Notes under the pieces: model-generated
What the model saw: only the letters and a program-made list of their open reading frames with translations
Told to the model about the DNA's origin: nothing
Databases searched by the model: none
Part shown: in pieces, positions 50,468-59,315 of the stretch
How positions within the stretch are numbered: position 1 is the first letter of the stretch
Layout: every line of letters begins with the position of its first letter
Origin: Massilia sp. erpn
Lineage (GTDB): Bacteria; Pseudomonadota; Gammaproteobacteria; Burkholderiales; Burkholderiaceae_D
Length of the DNA stretch: 64,000 bases
Assembly (NCBI RefSeq): GCF_024400215.1
Contig: NZ_CP053748.1
Span: 3,596,001-3,660,000 of the forward strand
Direction of reading: 5' to 3'
Made by a program: the position numbers and the translations under genes

Positions 50468-51810
50468 GCCGCCACCCCTATCAGTTCAAGGCGCAGGTCG
50501 CGGATGCCGGCCGGGACGTAGATGCAGATCGACTGTGCCTTCAGCATCTGCTCATACAGCATGCCTTTCGTATCCAGTGCGAAGTAGCAGGTGTCCGGCC
50601 GCACCGGAATGGCAGAGGGAACCTGTGGCGCGTGCATCAGCTTCACGCCGGGCATGGCGGTCAGCACGCATTGCTCCACGTCGTCGGGCGCGCCGACCTT
50701 CACGCGCAGCGGCACGATTTCCACCAGCTCCAGCGCCGGCATATTAGCGCTGATCGCCAGATACAGCATGGTGTTCTGGTCGATGCGGCCGGAATCGAGC
50801 TTGCCGCTATGGTAGCCGGACCTGTCCTCGCCGACGGCAATCGAGAAGTAGCGCGAGGAGATCACCGTATCCAGCAGATCGCGGATGATGCCGTCCAGCG
50901 CGGCGAAGCAGGGGCCGGGCGCCATATGGTCGTACACCGGCAGATTGGCCAGGTGGTAGAGCCGGGAATAGCTCATCAGGGAGCCGGCCAGTCCCAGCAT
51001 GGCCTCGAATACGCGCTCCGGATGCAGCGCGGGATGGCGCAGATAGTGCATCAGCGCTGCCGAGGCGGTGCTGGCCGTATGCAGCAGCCAGAAAGCGGAA
51101 ACGTCGCCCGAGCGCAGCTCGATCACGTTCTTGCGCGGCTCGCGCATATGGCCTTGCAGGGAATGAATCTTGGCCTGCAGAGCGTCCATCAGCTGCTCCA
51201 TCATGGTTTTCAGGCGCGGCGACGAGATCATGGAAACGCAGGGTGGAATCAGGGCCGCATCCAGCTCGAACTCGCCGGACACGGTGCGCCGCAGACGCAG
51301 CAGCGGAAGGCATTCGAACGCGCCGCGCGGCTCCAGGTCGGACATCAGCCTCACCGATTTTTTTAGATATGACAGTTCCGCATCCAGTGCGCGGGTGAAC
51401 ATGTCGGGTGTAGCGCGGTCTGCCTGCACAAAGCGCGTACTGCCGCCATTCTGCGTGGACGGCGTGAAGTTGCTGTGCTCGCGGCTGAGCGAGGGCAGGG
51501 CGGCGAAGAAGGTCAGCTCCTGCACGCTGGCCGGAATGGATGCCAGGTCGATAGCTGGCGGCAGCGGATCGCTGCTTGGCGCATCCACCACTTCGCCATC
51601 GCGGAAGATGATGGATAGCGCCTGCAGGCGCAAGGTGTTGGCCTTCAATGCGCCGGCATCGATCTCCAGCGACTGTATCCCCCACAGATAAGGATGCAGG
51701 GCTTGCGCCGTGTGGTGCAGGCGCGCTTCGTGATACTGGTCTTGTTGCTGAAAGTGCTGCGGGCGCAGGAAAAGTCCTTCTCCCCAAAGCAGCCTGGCTG
51801 GCAGTCCCAT
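50464..51810 (-). CDS. tssK: Type VI secretion baseplate protein TssK
   Basis: Cytosolic baseplate adaptor of 448 residues. The start ATG at 51810 has GGAGGAAAG directly upstream and gives the family N terminus LLWGEGLFLRPQHFQQQDQY. Other family blocks are visible: FECLPLLRLRRTVSGEFELD, then LQAKIHSLQGHMREPRKNVI and WLLHTASTASAALMHYLRHP. TssK links the baseplate to TssL and TssM. It is transcribed divergently from the tail operon. Confidence 0.95.
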   Translation of the reverse strand: MGLPARLLWGEGLFLRPQHFQQQDQYHEARLHHTAQALHPYLWGIQSLEIDAGALKANTLRLQALSIIFRDGEVVDAPSSDPLPPAIDLASIPASVQELTFFAALPSLSREHSNFTPSTQNGGSTRFVQADRATPDMFTRALDAELSYLKKSVRLMSDLEPRGAFECLPLLRLRRTVSGEFELDAALIPPCVSMISSPRLKTMMEQLMDALQAKIHSLQGHMREPRKNVIELRSGDVSAFWLLHTASTASAALMHYLRHPALHPERVFEAMLGLAGSLMSYSRLYHLANLPVYDHMAPGPCFAALDGIIRDLLDTVISSRYFSIAVGEDRSGYHSGKLDSGRIDQNTMLYLAISANMPALELVEIVPLRVKVGAPDDVEQCVLTAMPGVKLMHAPQVPSAIPVRPDTCYFALDTKGMLYEQMLKAQSICIYVPAGIRDLRLELIGVAA

Positions 51811-51996
51811 ACTTTCCTCCCATGGTTTAAGGGTGCGAAGCCCCATTAAAGCGAAGCACGGTGGGTACGCGTTTGCGCCGCCACAAACGGCGCGGCAGCC
51901 GCCATGCAAAAGCCTGTGAAATATTGCGATAGCGCAACTTTGAGCGCGTCGGAGGCGTCAATAATGAGCCTTATCTTGTGAAGAAGGAGAGGCACG
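51811..51996. promoter_or_regulatory. Divergent control region of the type VI secretion locus
   Basis: A 186-bp gap between tssK (minus) and the tail operon (plus). TTGAGC, a 16-base gap and TAATGA form a possible sigma-70 promoter for the plus strand. TGGGTACGCGTTTGCG (51862-51877) has the GG-N10-GC spacing of a sigma-54 promoter but matches that consensus only in part. TTGCG-ATAG-CGCAA (51924-51937) is a small inverted repeat. AAGGAG precedes the lipoprotein start. Confidence 0.35.
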
Positions 51997-52578
51997 ATGA
52001 AGCGATTGTTCTTATTCCCCTGCGCCGTCAGCGCCTTGCTGTTGACGGCCTGCGCAGCCGATGCGCCGCGCATGGCGGTTGAAAAGCGCGCCGGCACGAC
52101 GCTTGAATCAGCACTGGCCGATGCCGAACGGACGGCCTTCGCGGGCCAGGTGGAGAAAGCCTACGGCATCCTGAAAGAAGCTGGCCAGACCTATCCGGCG
52201 GAAAAAGCGCCATGGCTGCAAATGGCGCAGATGAAGTTCGACCGCGGCAGCTACGGCGAAGCGATCCAGCATGCGCAGGAGGCCTTGCAGCGCGACCCCG
52301 CCGACAAGCAGGGCAACACCATCGTGGCCATGGCTGGTTTGCGGCTTTCGACCCGGGCGCTGGCGGATCTGAATCAGCAGAACCTGCTGACGGGCAGCGT
52401 GCAAAGCGAGGCGCAGGAACTGGCGCGCCAGCTGCGCAGCACCCTGGGCGAGGATGCGGCGCAGCGGAAGTCCATGCCGCGCAAGCCGGTGGCCCCGGCA
52501 AACGGCGTGCCGCTCAAGCAGAACGGCGCGCGTCCGGCGCAGTCCAATAATGCCGACCCATTCGGCGCTCTCAAATAG
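51997..52578 (+). CDS. Type VI secretion-linked TPR lipoprotein
   Basis: Lipoprotein of 193 residues; the signal MKRLFLFPCAVSALLLTAC has a proper lipobox (L-T-A-C, Cys 19). Residues about 40-130 form two to three TPR helices (ALADAERTAFAGQVEKAYGI, then APWLQMAQMKFDRGSYGEAI, and HAQEALQRDPADKQGNTIVA). The tail is basic and proline-rich and ends NNADPFGALK. It is the first gene of the tail operon, eight bases before tssB. The usual outer-membrane lipoprotein TssJ is a transthyretin-like fold and is not encoded in the window; this protein could take over docking of TssM at the outer membrane, or act as an accessory factor. Confidence 0.78.
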   Translation: MKRLFLFPCAVSALLLTACAADAPRMAVEKRAGTTLESALADAERTAFAGQVEKAYGILKEAGQTYPAEKAPWLQMAQMKFDRGSYGEAIQHAQEALQRDPADKQGNTIVAMAGLRLSTRALADLNQQNLLTGSVQSEAQELARQLRSTLGEDAAQRKSMPRKPVAPANGVPLKQNGARPAQSNNADPFGALK

Positions 52579-52586
52579 GTGCGGCC

Positions 52587-53093
52587 ATGGCGAAGAACGA
52601 TAGTGTGCAAAAGCGGCTGGGCAAGGTGCGCCCGCCGCGCGTGCAGATGACCTATGACGTGGAAATCGGCGATGCCGTCGACAGCAAGGAGCTGCCTTTC
52701 GTGCTGGGCGTGGTGGGCGATTTCGGCAGCGATCCCAATAGCCCGAAGAAGCGCTTGAAGGAGCGCGGCTTCGTCAATATCGACAACGGCAATTTCGATG
52801 AGGTGTTGGCTGGCGTGGCGCCGACGGCGAACTTTCTGGTCGCCAACCGGCTTGGCGGCGACGGCGAATTTCCGGTGCAGCTGCGCTTCAGCTCCATGGC
52901 TGACTTCCGGCCGGAAGCGGTGGCCAGCCAGGTCGCGCCGCTGAACAAGCTGCTGCAGGCGCGCAGCAAGCTGGCTGACCTGCGCAATAAGCTGGCAGGC
53001 AACGAACAGCTGGAAGACCTGCTGGCCGAGGTGCTCGGCAACACCGATCAGCTGGCGGCGCTGTCCGCTCAGACTGAAGAAGGGGAGGATTGA
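52587..53093 (+). CDS. tssB: Type VI secretion sheath protein TssB (VipA)
   Basis: Small sheath subunit of 168 residues. The family start SVQKRLGKVRPPRVQMTYDV is followed by LPFVLGVVGDFGSDPNSPKK and FRPEAVASQVAPLNKLLQAR. With TssC it builds the contractile sheath around the Hcp tube. It ends one base before tssC and is cotranscribed with it. Confidence 0.97.
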   Translation: MAKNDSVQKRLGKVRPPRVQMTYDVEIGDAVDSKELPFVLGVVGDFGSDPNSPKKRLKERGFVNIDNGNFDEVLAGVAPTANFLVANRLGGDGEFPVQLRFSSMADFRPEAVASQVAPLNKLLQARSKLADLRNKLAGNEQLEDLLAEVLGNTDQLAALSAQTEEGED

Positions 53094-53094
53094 T

Positions 53095-54564
53095 ATGTCA
53101 GCCCAACTGCAAGCCTTGCAGCCTGAGGTCACGCTGCTCGACGAAATTGTCGAGCAAAGCCGGGTGGCCAAGTCCAGCGTGGAACATGAACGCGCCAAGG
53201 ACATCATCGCGGAGCTGGTCCATCAGGTAGTGCAGGGCGCCATGCCCGCTACGCATAATCTGAGCGCCGCCATCGATGCGCGCGTGGCGGAACTGGACCG
53301 CCTGATTTCGGCCCAGTTGAGCGCCATCATGCACGCGCCGGAATTCCAGCGTCTGGAGCGCAGCTGGACCGGCTTGCACTACCTGGTGCGCAATAGCGCC
53401 ACGGGGCAGAATCTGAAAATCCGCCTGCTGAACGCCAGCAAGCGCGAACTGGTGCGCGACTTCCAGGCGGCGCTGGAATTTGACCAGAGCAGCTTGTTCA
53501 AGAAAGTCTATGAGGAGGAGTTCGGCACCTTCGGCGGTGCGCCGTATTCGGCCCTGATCGGCGATTTCGAGATTTCGCGCCAGCCGGAAGACGTGTACTT
53601 CATCGAGCAGATGTCGCATGTGGCAGCGGCAGCCCATGCGCCCTTTATTGCCGCCGCCTCGCCGGAACTCTTCGGCCTGGAAAGCTACGGTGATCTGGGC
53701 AAGCCGCGTGACCTGTCCAAAATCTTCGACACAGTGGAGTATGCGAAGTGGAAGACCTTCCGTGAATCGGAAGACGCGCGCTATGTCGGCCTGACCCTGC
53801 CACGCTTCCTGGGCCGCCTGCCTTTCCACCCGCTTGACGGCGCGACGGCTTCCGGCTTCAGCTTCATCGAAGAGGTGGACGGCAAGGACCATCAGAAATA
53901 CCTGTGGTGTAACGCGGCTTATGCCTTCGGCGCGCGCCTCAGCAACGCCTTCACCGAGTTTGGCTGGTGCGCCGCGATCCGTGGCGTGGAGGGTGGTGGC
54001 CTGGTGGACGATCTGCCCACCCACACCTTCCGCACTGACGAAGGCGAGGTTGCGCTCAAATGCCCGGCCGAGGTGGCGATCACCGACCGGCGCGAGAAGG
54101 AACTCAGCGATCTCGGTTTTATCTCCCTGGTCCATTGCAAGAACACGGCGTACGCCGCTTTCTTCGGCGCGCAGTCGGCGCAGAAGGCGCGCCGCTACGG
54201 CAGCGATGCCGCCAACGCCAATGCGTTGCTGTCGTCGCAGCTGCAATACATCTTCGCCGTGTCCCGCATCGCCCACTATATGAAGGCCATGATGCGCGAC
54301 AAGATCGGCAGCTTCAGCGCCGCCTCCGGCGTGGAAGACTTCCTCAACCGCTGGCTGATGAAGTATGTGCTGCTGGACGATAACGCCAGCCAGGAGCAGA
54401 AGGCGCAGTTTCCGCTGCGCGAGGCGTCGGTGCAGGTGCAGGAGGTGCCAGGCCGCCCCGGCGTGTATCGCGCGGTGAGCTTCCTGCGCCCGCATTTCCA
54501 GCTGGACGAGTTGACCATTTCGCTGCGGCTGGTGGCGGAACTGCCGCAGGCGGGAAAAAACTGA
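53095..54564 (+). CDS. tssC: Type VI secretion sheath protein TssC (VipB)
   Basis: Large sheath subunit of 489 residues, the normal length. Family blocks: QLSAIMHAPEFQRLERSWTG, FGTFGGAPYSALIGDFEISR, ALAGLTLPRF-type text in YVGLTLPRFLGRLPFHPLDG, and ISRIAHY-type text in YIFAVSRIAHYMKAMMRDKI, then FLNRWLMKYVLLDDNASQEQ. The N terminus (LDEIVEQSRVAKSSVEHERA) is the part that interlocks with TssB and is recognised by ClpV on contracted sheaths. Confidence 0.97.
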   Translation: MSAQLQALQPEVTLLDEIVEQSRVAKSSVEHERAKDIIAELVHQVVQGAMPATHNLSAAIDARVAELDRLISAQLSAIMHAPEFQRLERSWTGLHYLVRNSATGQNLKIRLLNASKRELVRDFQAALEFDQSSLFKKVYEEEFGTFGGAPYSALIGDFEISRQPEDVYFIEQMSHVAAAAHAPFIAAASPELFGLESYGDLGKPRDLSKIFDTVEYAKWKTFRESEDARYVGLTLPRFLGRLPFHPLDGATASGFSFIEEVDGKDHQKYLWCNAAYAFGARLSNAFTEFGWCAAIRGVEGGGLVDDLPTHTFRTDEGEVALKCPAEVAITDRREKELSDLGFISLVHCKNTAYAAFFGAQSAQKARRYGSDAANANALLSSQLQYIFAVSRIAHYMKAMMRDKIGSFSAASGVEDFLNRWLMKYVLLDDNASQEQKAQFPLREASVQVQEVPGRPGVYRAVSFLRPHFQLDELTISLRLVAELPQAGKN

Positions 54565-54594
54565 TCTACCTATTTTTCAAGGAGGAGTGCAATC

Positions 54595-55086
54595 ATGGCA
54601 ATCGACGTATATCTGCAAATCGACGGCATCAAGGGCGAATCGGCGGACGACCGCCACAAGGACTGGATCGAATGCAAGGCGGTCAGCTGGGGCGTGCATC
54701 AGCCGCGTTCCGCCACTGCATCCACCGGTGGCGGCCACACGGCAGAGCGCTGCGAGCATCACGATATCGTTGTCTCCAAACTGGCCGATCTGGCTTCGCC
54801 GATCCTGCTGCAAACCTGTTCCGCCGGCCGTACCATCCCGCGCGCCAAATTTGAGTTCATGCGGGCCGACTCCCACGGCGAGCGCGTGAAGTACTTCGAG
54901 ATCGAAATCGAGAATGTGCTGATCGCCGCTGTTTCGCCCGCAGTGGAGGAGGGCGACATCCTGGCCGAGGAAGTCGGCTTCAAATTCTCCAAAGTGCGCT
55001 GGAAATATACCCAGCAGAAGATCACTGGCGGTACGGGCGGCAATACCTCCGGTGGCTGGGATCTGGCCGCGAACCGCATTGTCTAA
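54595..55086 (+). CDS. hcp: Type VI secretion tube protein Hcp (TssD)
   Basis: Secreted tube subunit of 163 residues; the start has AAGGAGGAG upstream. The family sequence is clear: MAIDVYLQIDGIKGESADDR, WIECKAVSWGVHQPRSATAS, and VKYFEIEIENVLIAAVSPAV, with the C-terminal VGFKFSKVRWKYTQQKITGG. Hexamers stack into the inner tube and carry small effectors. It sits in the tail operon between tssC and tssE. A strong hairpin with a T-run follows, which would raise hcp relative to the genes behind it. Confidence 0.97.
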   Translation: MAIDVYLQIDGIKGESADDRHKDWIECKAVSWGVHQPRSATASTGGGHTAERCEHHDIVVSKLADLASPILLQTCSAGRTIPRAKFEFMRADSHGERVKYFEIEIENVLIAAVSPAVEEGDILAEEVGFKFSKVRWKYTQQKITGGTGGNTSGGWDLAANRIV

Positions 55087-55106
55087 GCTTACCCCTGGCA
55101 GGTTTG

Positions 55107-55137
55107 GCCGCGGCGGCTTGTCCCCGCGGCTTTTTTT
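55107..55137 (+). terminator. Internal terminator between hcp and tssE
   Basis: Stem GCCGCGG / CCGCGGC with a 10-base loop and seven T directly after. It lies 20 bases behind the hcp stop and three bases before the tssE ribosome site, so it likely limits read-through into tssE, clpV and tssA. Confidence 0.82.
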
Positions 55138-55152
55138 ATGGAGGAGATGACC

Positions 55153-55596
55153 ATGAACGATACTGGTTTGCTGGCGCGTCTGCTGGGCGATGCATCCGGC
55201 GCGCCGCCGCAGTGCGACGGCGTTGCGCGCGATCTGGAGGATTTGCTGAATACGCGTTGCGCGCTGCCGCAGCAAAGCTTGCGTGCTTATCCCGAATGCA
55301 TGCGCTCCATCGTGAATTATGGCCTGAGCGATTTTTGCGGCATGAGCGGCAACGGCGAGGACGAGGGTAGCGGTATCGGCGCCGCCATCAGGAGCGCGAT
55401 CATGCGCCATGAACCGCGCCTGAACAATGTGCGAACTGCATTGGTTCCCCGTCCAGGAACGGTCAACAAGGTCAGCTTTGCAATTAGCGCCACTCTGCGC
55501 GATAGGCCGGATGATCCGATCTGCTTTGACGCCTTGCTGCAGCCATCTTCTCTGCAGTATTCGATCAAGCACTATGGCGGTGGAGGCGGAAAATGA
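55153..55596 (+). CDS. tssE: Type VI secretion baseplate protein TssE (gp25-like)
   Basis: Baseplate subunit of 147 residues. GGAGGAG lies six bases before the ATG at 55153; another ATG at 55147 overlaps that site. Family blocks: ARDLEDLLNTRCALPQQSLR, then SIVNYGLSDFCGMSG, and the gp25 segment IRSAIMRHEPRLNNVRTALV. It overlaps clpV by four bases. In most loci tssF and tssG follow tssE; here they do not. Confidence 0.92.
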   Translation: MNDTGLLARLLGDASGAPPQCDGVARDLEDLLNTRCALPQQSLRAYPECMRSIVNYGLSDFCGMSGNGEDEGSGIGAAIRSAIMRHEPRLNNVRTALVPRPGTVNKVSFAISATLRDRPDDPICFDALLQPSSLQYSIKHYGGGGGK

Positions 55597-58193
55597 GCAT
55601 CAACCTGAAAACCCTGATCGGCAAGTTGAATGGTGTTACGCGTGAGGCGGCAACGCGGGCGGCCAATATCTGCATGGGACTGGGCCAATACGAGGTCGAA
55701 GTGGAGCATCTGTTCCTGGCCTTGCTGGAACAGGATCAATGCGATTTGGTCCTGGTCGCGCGCAAGTGTGGCATCAGCCTTAGCGCGCTGGATGCGGATC
55801 TGCGGCGCGAGATCGCCGGCTTTCGCAACGGCAGTGGGCGCACGCCGGTCTTTTCGCGCCATCTGCCGTTGCTGCTGGAGCAGGCCTGGCTGATTGCCTC
55901 GCTGGCCTTGCCGCAGCCGGACCAGATCCGCAGCGGCCATCTGCTGCTGGCATTGCTGACCGAACCTGAACTGGCCCAATTGGCGCAGCGTGGTTCGTCC
56001 TTGTTCGGGAAGTTTCCGCTGCATGAGCTGAAGCACCAGCTGGACAAATACGCGGCCGGTTCGGTGGAGCTGGCCGCACTGGCGCAAAAGACCGTCAATG
56101 CGGCTTGCGATCCGGTCACGGAGCTGAGAAGTCGGACGCCCGCGCTGGATCAATACACGGTGAATCTGACGCAGCTGGCAAGCGCTGGCCGCATCGATCC
56201 GGTGATAGGCCGCGAGGCGGAGATTCGCCAGACTATCGATATCCTGATGCGGCGGCGCCAGAATAATCCCATCCTCACCGGCGAGGCGGGCGTCGGAAAA
56301 ACCGCTGTGGTGGAAGGGTTGGCGCTGCGCGTCGCTGCAGGCACGGTGCCGCAGGCCATGAAAGGCATGGCGCTCCATGTGCTGGATATGGCACTGCTGC
56401 AGGCGGGTGCCAGCGTGAAGGGCGAGTTCGAAAATCGTCTGAAAAGCGTGATCGAGGAGGTGAAGAAAAGCCCGCACCCCATCGTGCTCTTTATCGACGA
56501 GGCACACACCATCATCGGCGCGGGCAGTCCCGCGGGGCAGGGCGACGCTGCCAACCTGCTCAAGCCTGCGCTGGCGCGCGGCGAGCTGCGCACCATCGCC
56601 GCTACAACCTGGAGCGAGTACAAGCAGTATTTCGAAAAGGACGCTGCATTGGCGCGGCGCTTCCAGGTGATAAAGGTGGAGGAGCCGGACGAGGAGAACG
56701 CCTGCGCCATGCTGCGCGCCATGGTGCCGCTGATGGAACGGCACTTTGGCATCCGTGTGCGGGACGATGCGGTGCGCGAGGCGGTGCGCCTGTCGCAGCG
56801 CTATATCAGCGGCCGCCAATTGCCCGACAAGGCCGTGGGCGTGCTGGATACGGCCTGCGCGCGGGTGGCGCTGGCACAGGCCGCACCGCCCGCCAGTCTG
56901 GAGGATGTGGAGCGCCGCCTCGCCGCGCAGGCAGCGGAAATTGCGGCCCTGGAACGCGATGGCGCGAATGGCGGCGTCGCCGCAGCGCGCTTATGCGCCT
57001 TGCGCGATTCGCGCAAGATGCTGGAGCAGGAGCGCGAGCTGCTGGCGCAGCGCTGGCAGCAGGAACTGGCCTTGTGCAAGCAGCTGCGCGAAGAAGTTGG
57101 CATGACGGACAGCGACGCATCCGCCTTGCGTGATGAACTGAAGACCATGCAGGGCGAGGCGCCGCTGGTATCGCTGGAAGTGAATGCCGGTGTGGTGGCC
57201 GATATCGTGTCTTCGTGGACCGGCATCCCGCTGGGGCGGATGGTGAAGGACGATGTGCGTACCGTGCAAGGTCTGGGCGAGGCATTGCGCGGCCGCATTC
57301 TCGGGCAGCCCCACGCGATCGAAGCCATCGCCCAACGCGTGCGCACCTCGCGCGCCGGACTGGATGATCCGGATAAGCCCAAAGGTGTTTTTCTCTTCGT
57401 CGGCCCGTCCGGCGTGGGCAAGACCGAGACGGCCCTGGTCCTGGCCGATCTGCTGTATGGCGGCGAGCGCAAACTGATCAAGGTGAATATGAGCGAGTTT
57501 CAGGAGGCGCATAGCGTCGCCGGACTGAAAGGCGCGCCGGCAGGCTATGTGGGCTACGGCCAAGGCGGTGTGCTGACCGAGGCTGTGCGCCGCAATCCAT
57601 ATAGCGTGGTGCTGCTGGACGAGTTCGAGAAAGCGCATCCCGACGTGCTTGAGCTGTTTTACCAGGTCTTCGACAAAGGCGCGATGGACGATGCGGAAGG
57701 CCGCTCGATCGACTTTCGCAACACGGTCATCATCGCCACCTCAAATGCCGCTTCGGCCACGCTGATGCAGGCTTGCCTGAACAAGGCGCGGGACGAACTG
57801 CCATCGCCGCTGACTTTGGCGGAGATGATCCGCCCGCAACTGGTGAAACAGTTCAAGCCCGCCCTGCTCGGGCGCATGCAGCTTGTACCTTTCTACCCGA
57901 TCGGCGACGAGGTGCTGGCAGACATCATCGGTTTGAAGCTGATGCACATCGGCCGCCGCATCAAGGAAAACCATCACGCTGATTTTGGCTGGGACGAAGG
58001 CCTGGTGGATGCGGTGCTGGCGCGCTGTACCGAGGTCGATTCCGGCGCGCGCAATGTGGATCATGTGCTGCAAGGCAGCCTGCTGCCTGAAGTCGCGGAT
58101 GCCCTGCTGGCGCGCGTGGGCGAGAGCGGCGCTATCAGCTGCATCGCCGTCAGTACCACGGACGAAGGCAAATTCAAATACAGCATCAGGTAA
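55593..58193 (+). CDS. tssH: Type VI secretion ATPase ClpV (TssH)
   Basis: AAA+ disaggregase of 866 residues that recycles contracted sheaths. The N domain starts LIGKLNGVTREAATRAANIC. The first ATPase module has Walker A GEAGVGKTAVVEGLA and Walker B IVLFIDEAHTIIGAG; a middle coiled-coil (ERDGANGGVAAARLCALRDS) follows; the second has Walker A GPSGVGKTETALVLADLLYG and Walker B SVVLLDEFEKAHPDV. The GGxG pore loop-like AGYVGYGQGG is present in the second module. The ATG at 55593 overlaps tssE by four bases. Confidence 0.97.
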   Translation: MSINLKTLIGKLNGVTREAATRAANICMGLGQYEVEVEHLFLALLEQDQCDLVLVARKCGISLSALDADLRREIAGFRNGSGRTPVFSRHLPLLLEQAWLIASLALPQPDQIRSGHLLLALLTEPELAQLAQRGSSLFGKFPLHELKHQLDKYAAGSVELAALAQKTVNAACDPVTELRSRTPALDQYTVNLTQLASAGRIDPVIGREAEIRQTIDILMRRRQNNPILTGEAGVGKTAVVEGLALRVAAGTVPQAMKGMALHVLDMALLQAGASVKGEFENRLKSVIEEVKKSPHPIVLFIDEAHTIIGAGSPAGQGDAANLLKPALARGELRTIAATTWSEYKQYFEKDAALARRFQVIKVEEPDEENACAMLRAMVPLMERHFGIRVRDDAVREAVRLSQRYISGRQLPDKAVGVLDTACARVALAQAAPPASLEDVERRLAAQAAEIAALERDGANGGVAAARLCALRDSRKMLEQERELLAQRWQQELALCKQLREEVGMTDSDASALRDELKTMQGEAPLVSLEVNAGVVADIVSSWTGIPLGRMVKDDVRTVQGLGEALRGRILGQPHAIEAIAQRVRTSRAGLDDPDKPKGVFLFVGPSGVGKTETALVLADLLYGGERKLIKVNMSEFQEAHSVAGLKGAPAGYVGYGQGGVLTEAVRRNPYSVVLLDEFEKAHPDVLELFYQVFDKGAMDDAEGRSIDFRNTVIIATSNAASATLMQACLNKARDELPSPLTLAEMIRPQLVKQFKPALLGRMQLVPFYPIGDEVLADIIGLKLMHIGRRIKENHHADFGWDEGLVDAVLARCTEVDSGARNVDHVLQGSLLPEVADALLARVGESGAISCIAVSTTDEGKFKYSIR

Positions 58194-58204
58194 AGGAGAA
58201 CATC

Positions 58205-59293
58205 ATGTTCAGCATCGAGAATTTACTGCAGCCAGTGAGCGCAGAGCATCCTTGTGGCGAAGATATCGCCTTTGGTGCCGAAGTCGACGAGATTGCCAAG
58301 GCGCGCAGCAGCGACGACCCGGCGCTGGACCAGGGCGAGTGGCAGAGAACACTGAAAGAGGCCGATTGGCCCTTCGTCGCCCGCCGCAGTGCGGAGCTGA
58401 TTCAGACGCGCAGCAAGGATTTGCGGCTGGCTGTCTGGCTGGCGGAGGCCCAGGCCAGGACACGCGGCTTTTGCGGCCTGGGCGATGGATTGCAGCTGCT
58501 GGCTGGCCTATGCGACCGGTATTGGGACGGCTTGTATCCCGCTGCCGAAGATGGCGACTGCGAGCAGCGCATCGGCAATCTGGCCTGGCTGGTGGGCGGC
58601 GCGGCGCAATGGATTACGCAGATTCCGGTCACGGAAGATGGCACGCTGAGCATCGCCGACTTCGAGGCGGCGCGCCAGCGCGGCCGGCAGCCGGCAGCCG
58701 CGAATGCAGGCTGGGGCAGCGCGCCGCCGCCTGCCGGACCTTCGATTGAAGAATTGGATGCCCGGCGCCGTGGCAATTCAGCGCAGTTCAACGAGCGTTT
58801 GATGCAGGACGCCAGCCACTGCCTGCAGTCCATGCAGATGCTGGAGAGCGTGCTGGAGACGCGGCTTGGCGAGAGTGGTCCTGGCTTTGCGCCGGCGCGC
58901 GATGCGCTGCAGGATGCGATTGCCTTCATCGCCTTGCTGCTTCCCGCCGGCGAAGTGCCGGCATCGGAGCGCAGCGCGGCCAACGACGCCGGTCAGTTTG
59001 CCGGGGCGGAGTCGAGCGAGGCCTCGCTGCCGTCAGGCCGGGCGGGCGGGAATATCGCGCCGGCCGCCACCGCCGGCATGCCCGCCAGCCGCGTCCAGGC
59101 ACTGGCGCAGCTGCGTCAGGTGGCGGACTTTTTCCGCCGCACGGAGCCGCATAGCCCGGTGGCCTATCTGGCCGAAAAGGCTGCGGCGTGGGGCGAGATG
59201 CCGCTGCATCAGTGGCTGCATGCCGTGGTCAAGGAGCAGGCGGCGCTCAGCCATCTCGATGAGCTGCTGGGGATCACGCCGCCGGCGCAGTAG
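58205..59293 (+). CDS. tssA: Type VI secretion protein TssA
   Basis: Protein of 362 residues with an ImpA N-terminal domain: FSIENLLQPVSAEHPCGEDI, then WPFVARRSAELIQTRSKDLR and LCDRYWDGLYPAAEDGDCEQ. TssA primes tail polymerisation and stays at the growing end or the baseplate. The C-terminal part is shorter than in the long TssA classes and ends with a helical segment (QALAQLRQVADFFRRTEPHS, VAYLAEKAAAWGEMPLHQWL) typical of TssA2-like short forms. It is the last gene of the tail operon. Confidence 0.92.
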   Translation: MFSIENLLQPVSAEHPCGEDIAFGAEVDEIAKARSSDDPALDQGEWQRTLKEADWPFVARRSAELIQTRSKDLRLAVWLAEAQARTRGFCGLGDGLQLLAGLCDRYWDGLYPAAEDGDCEQRIGNLAWLVGGAAQWITQIPVTEDGTLSIADFEAARQRGRQPAAANAGWGSAPPPAGPSIEELDARRRGNSAQFNERLMQDASHCLQSMQMLESVLETRLGESGPGFAPARDALQDAIAFIALLLPAGEVPASERSAANDAGQFAGAESSEASLPSGRAGGNIAPAATAGMPASRVQALAQLRQVADFFRRTEPHSPVAYLAEKAAAWGEMPLHQWLHAVVKEQAALSHLDELLGITPPAQ

Positions 59294-59315
59294 GCGCAGC
59301 GGCTACAATGCGGGC

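Noticed and set aside
53098..54495. 465-codon minus-strand frame opposite tssC
   Set aside because: tssC on the plus strand matches its family along the whole length.
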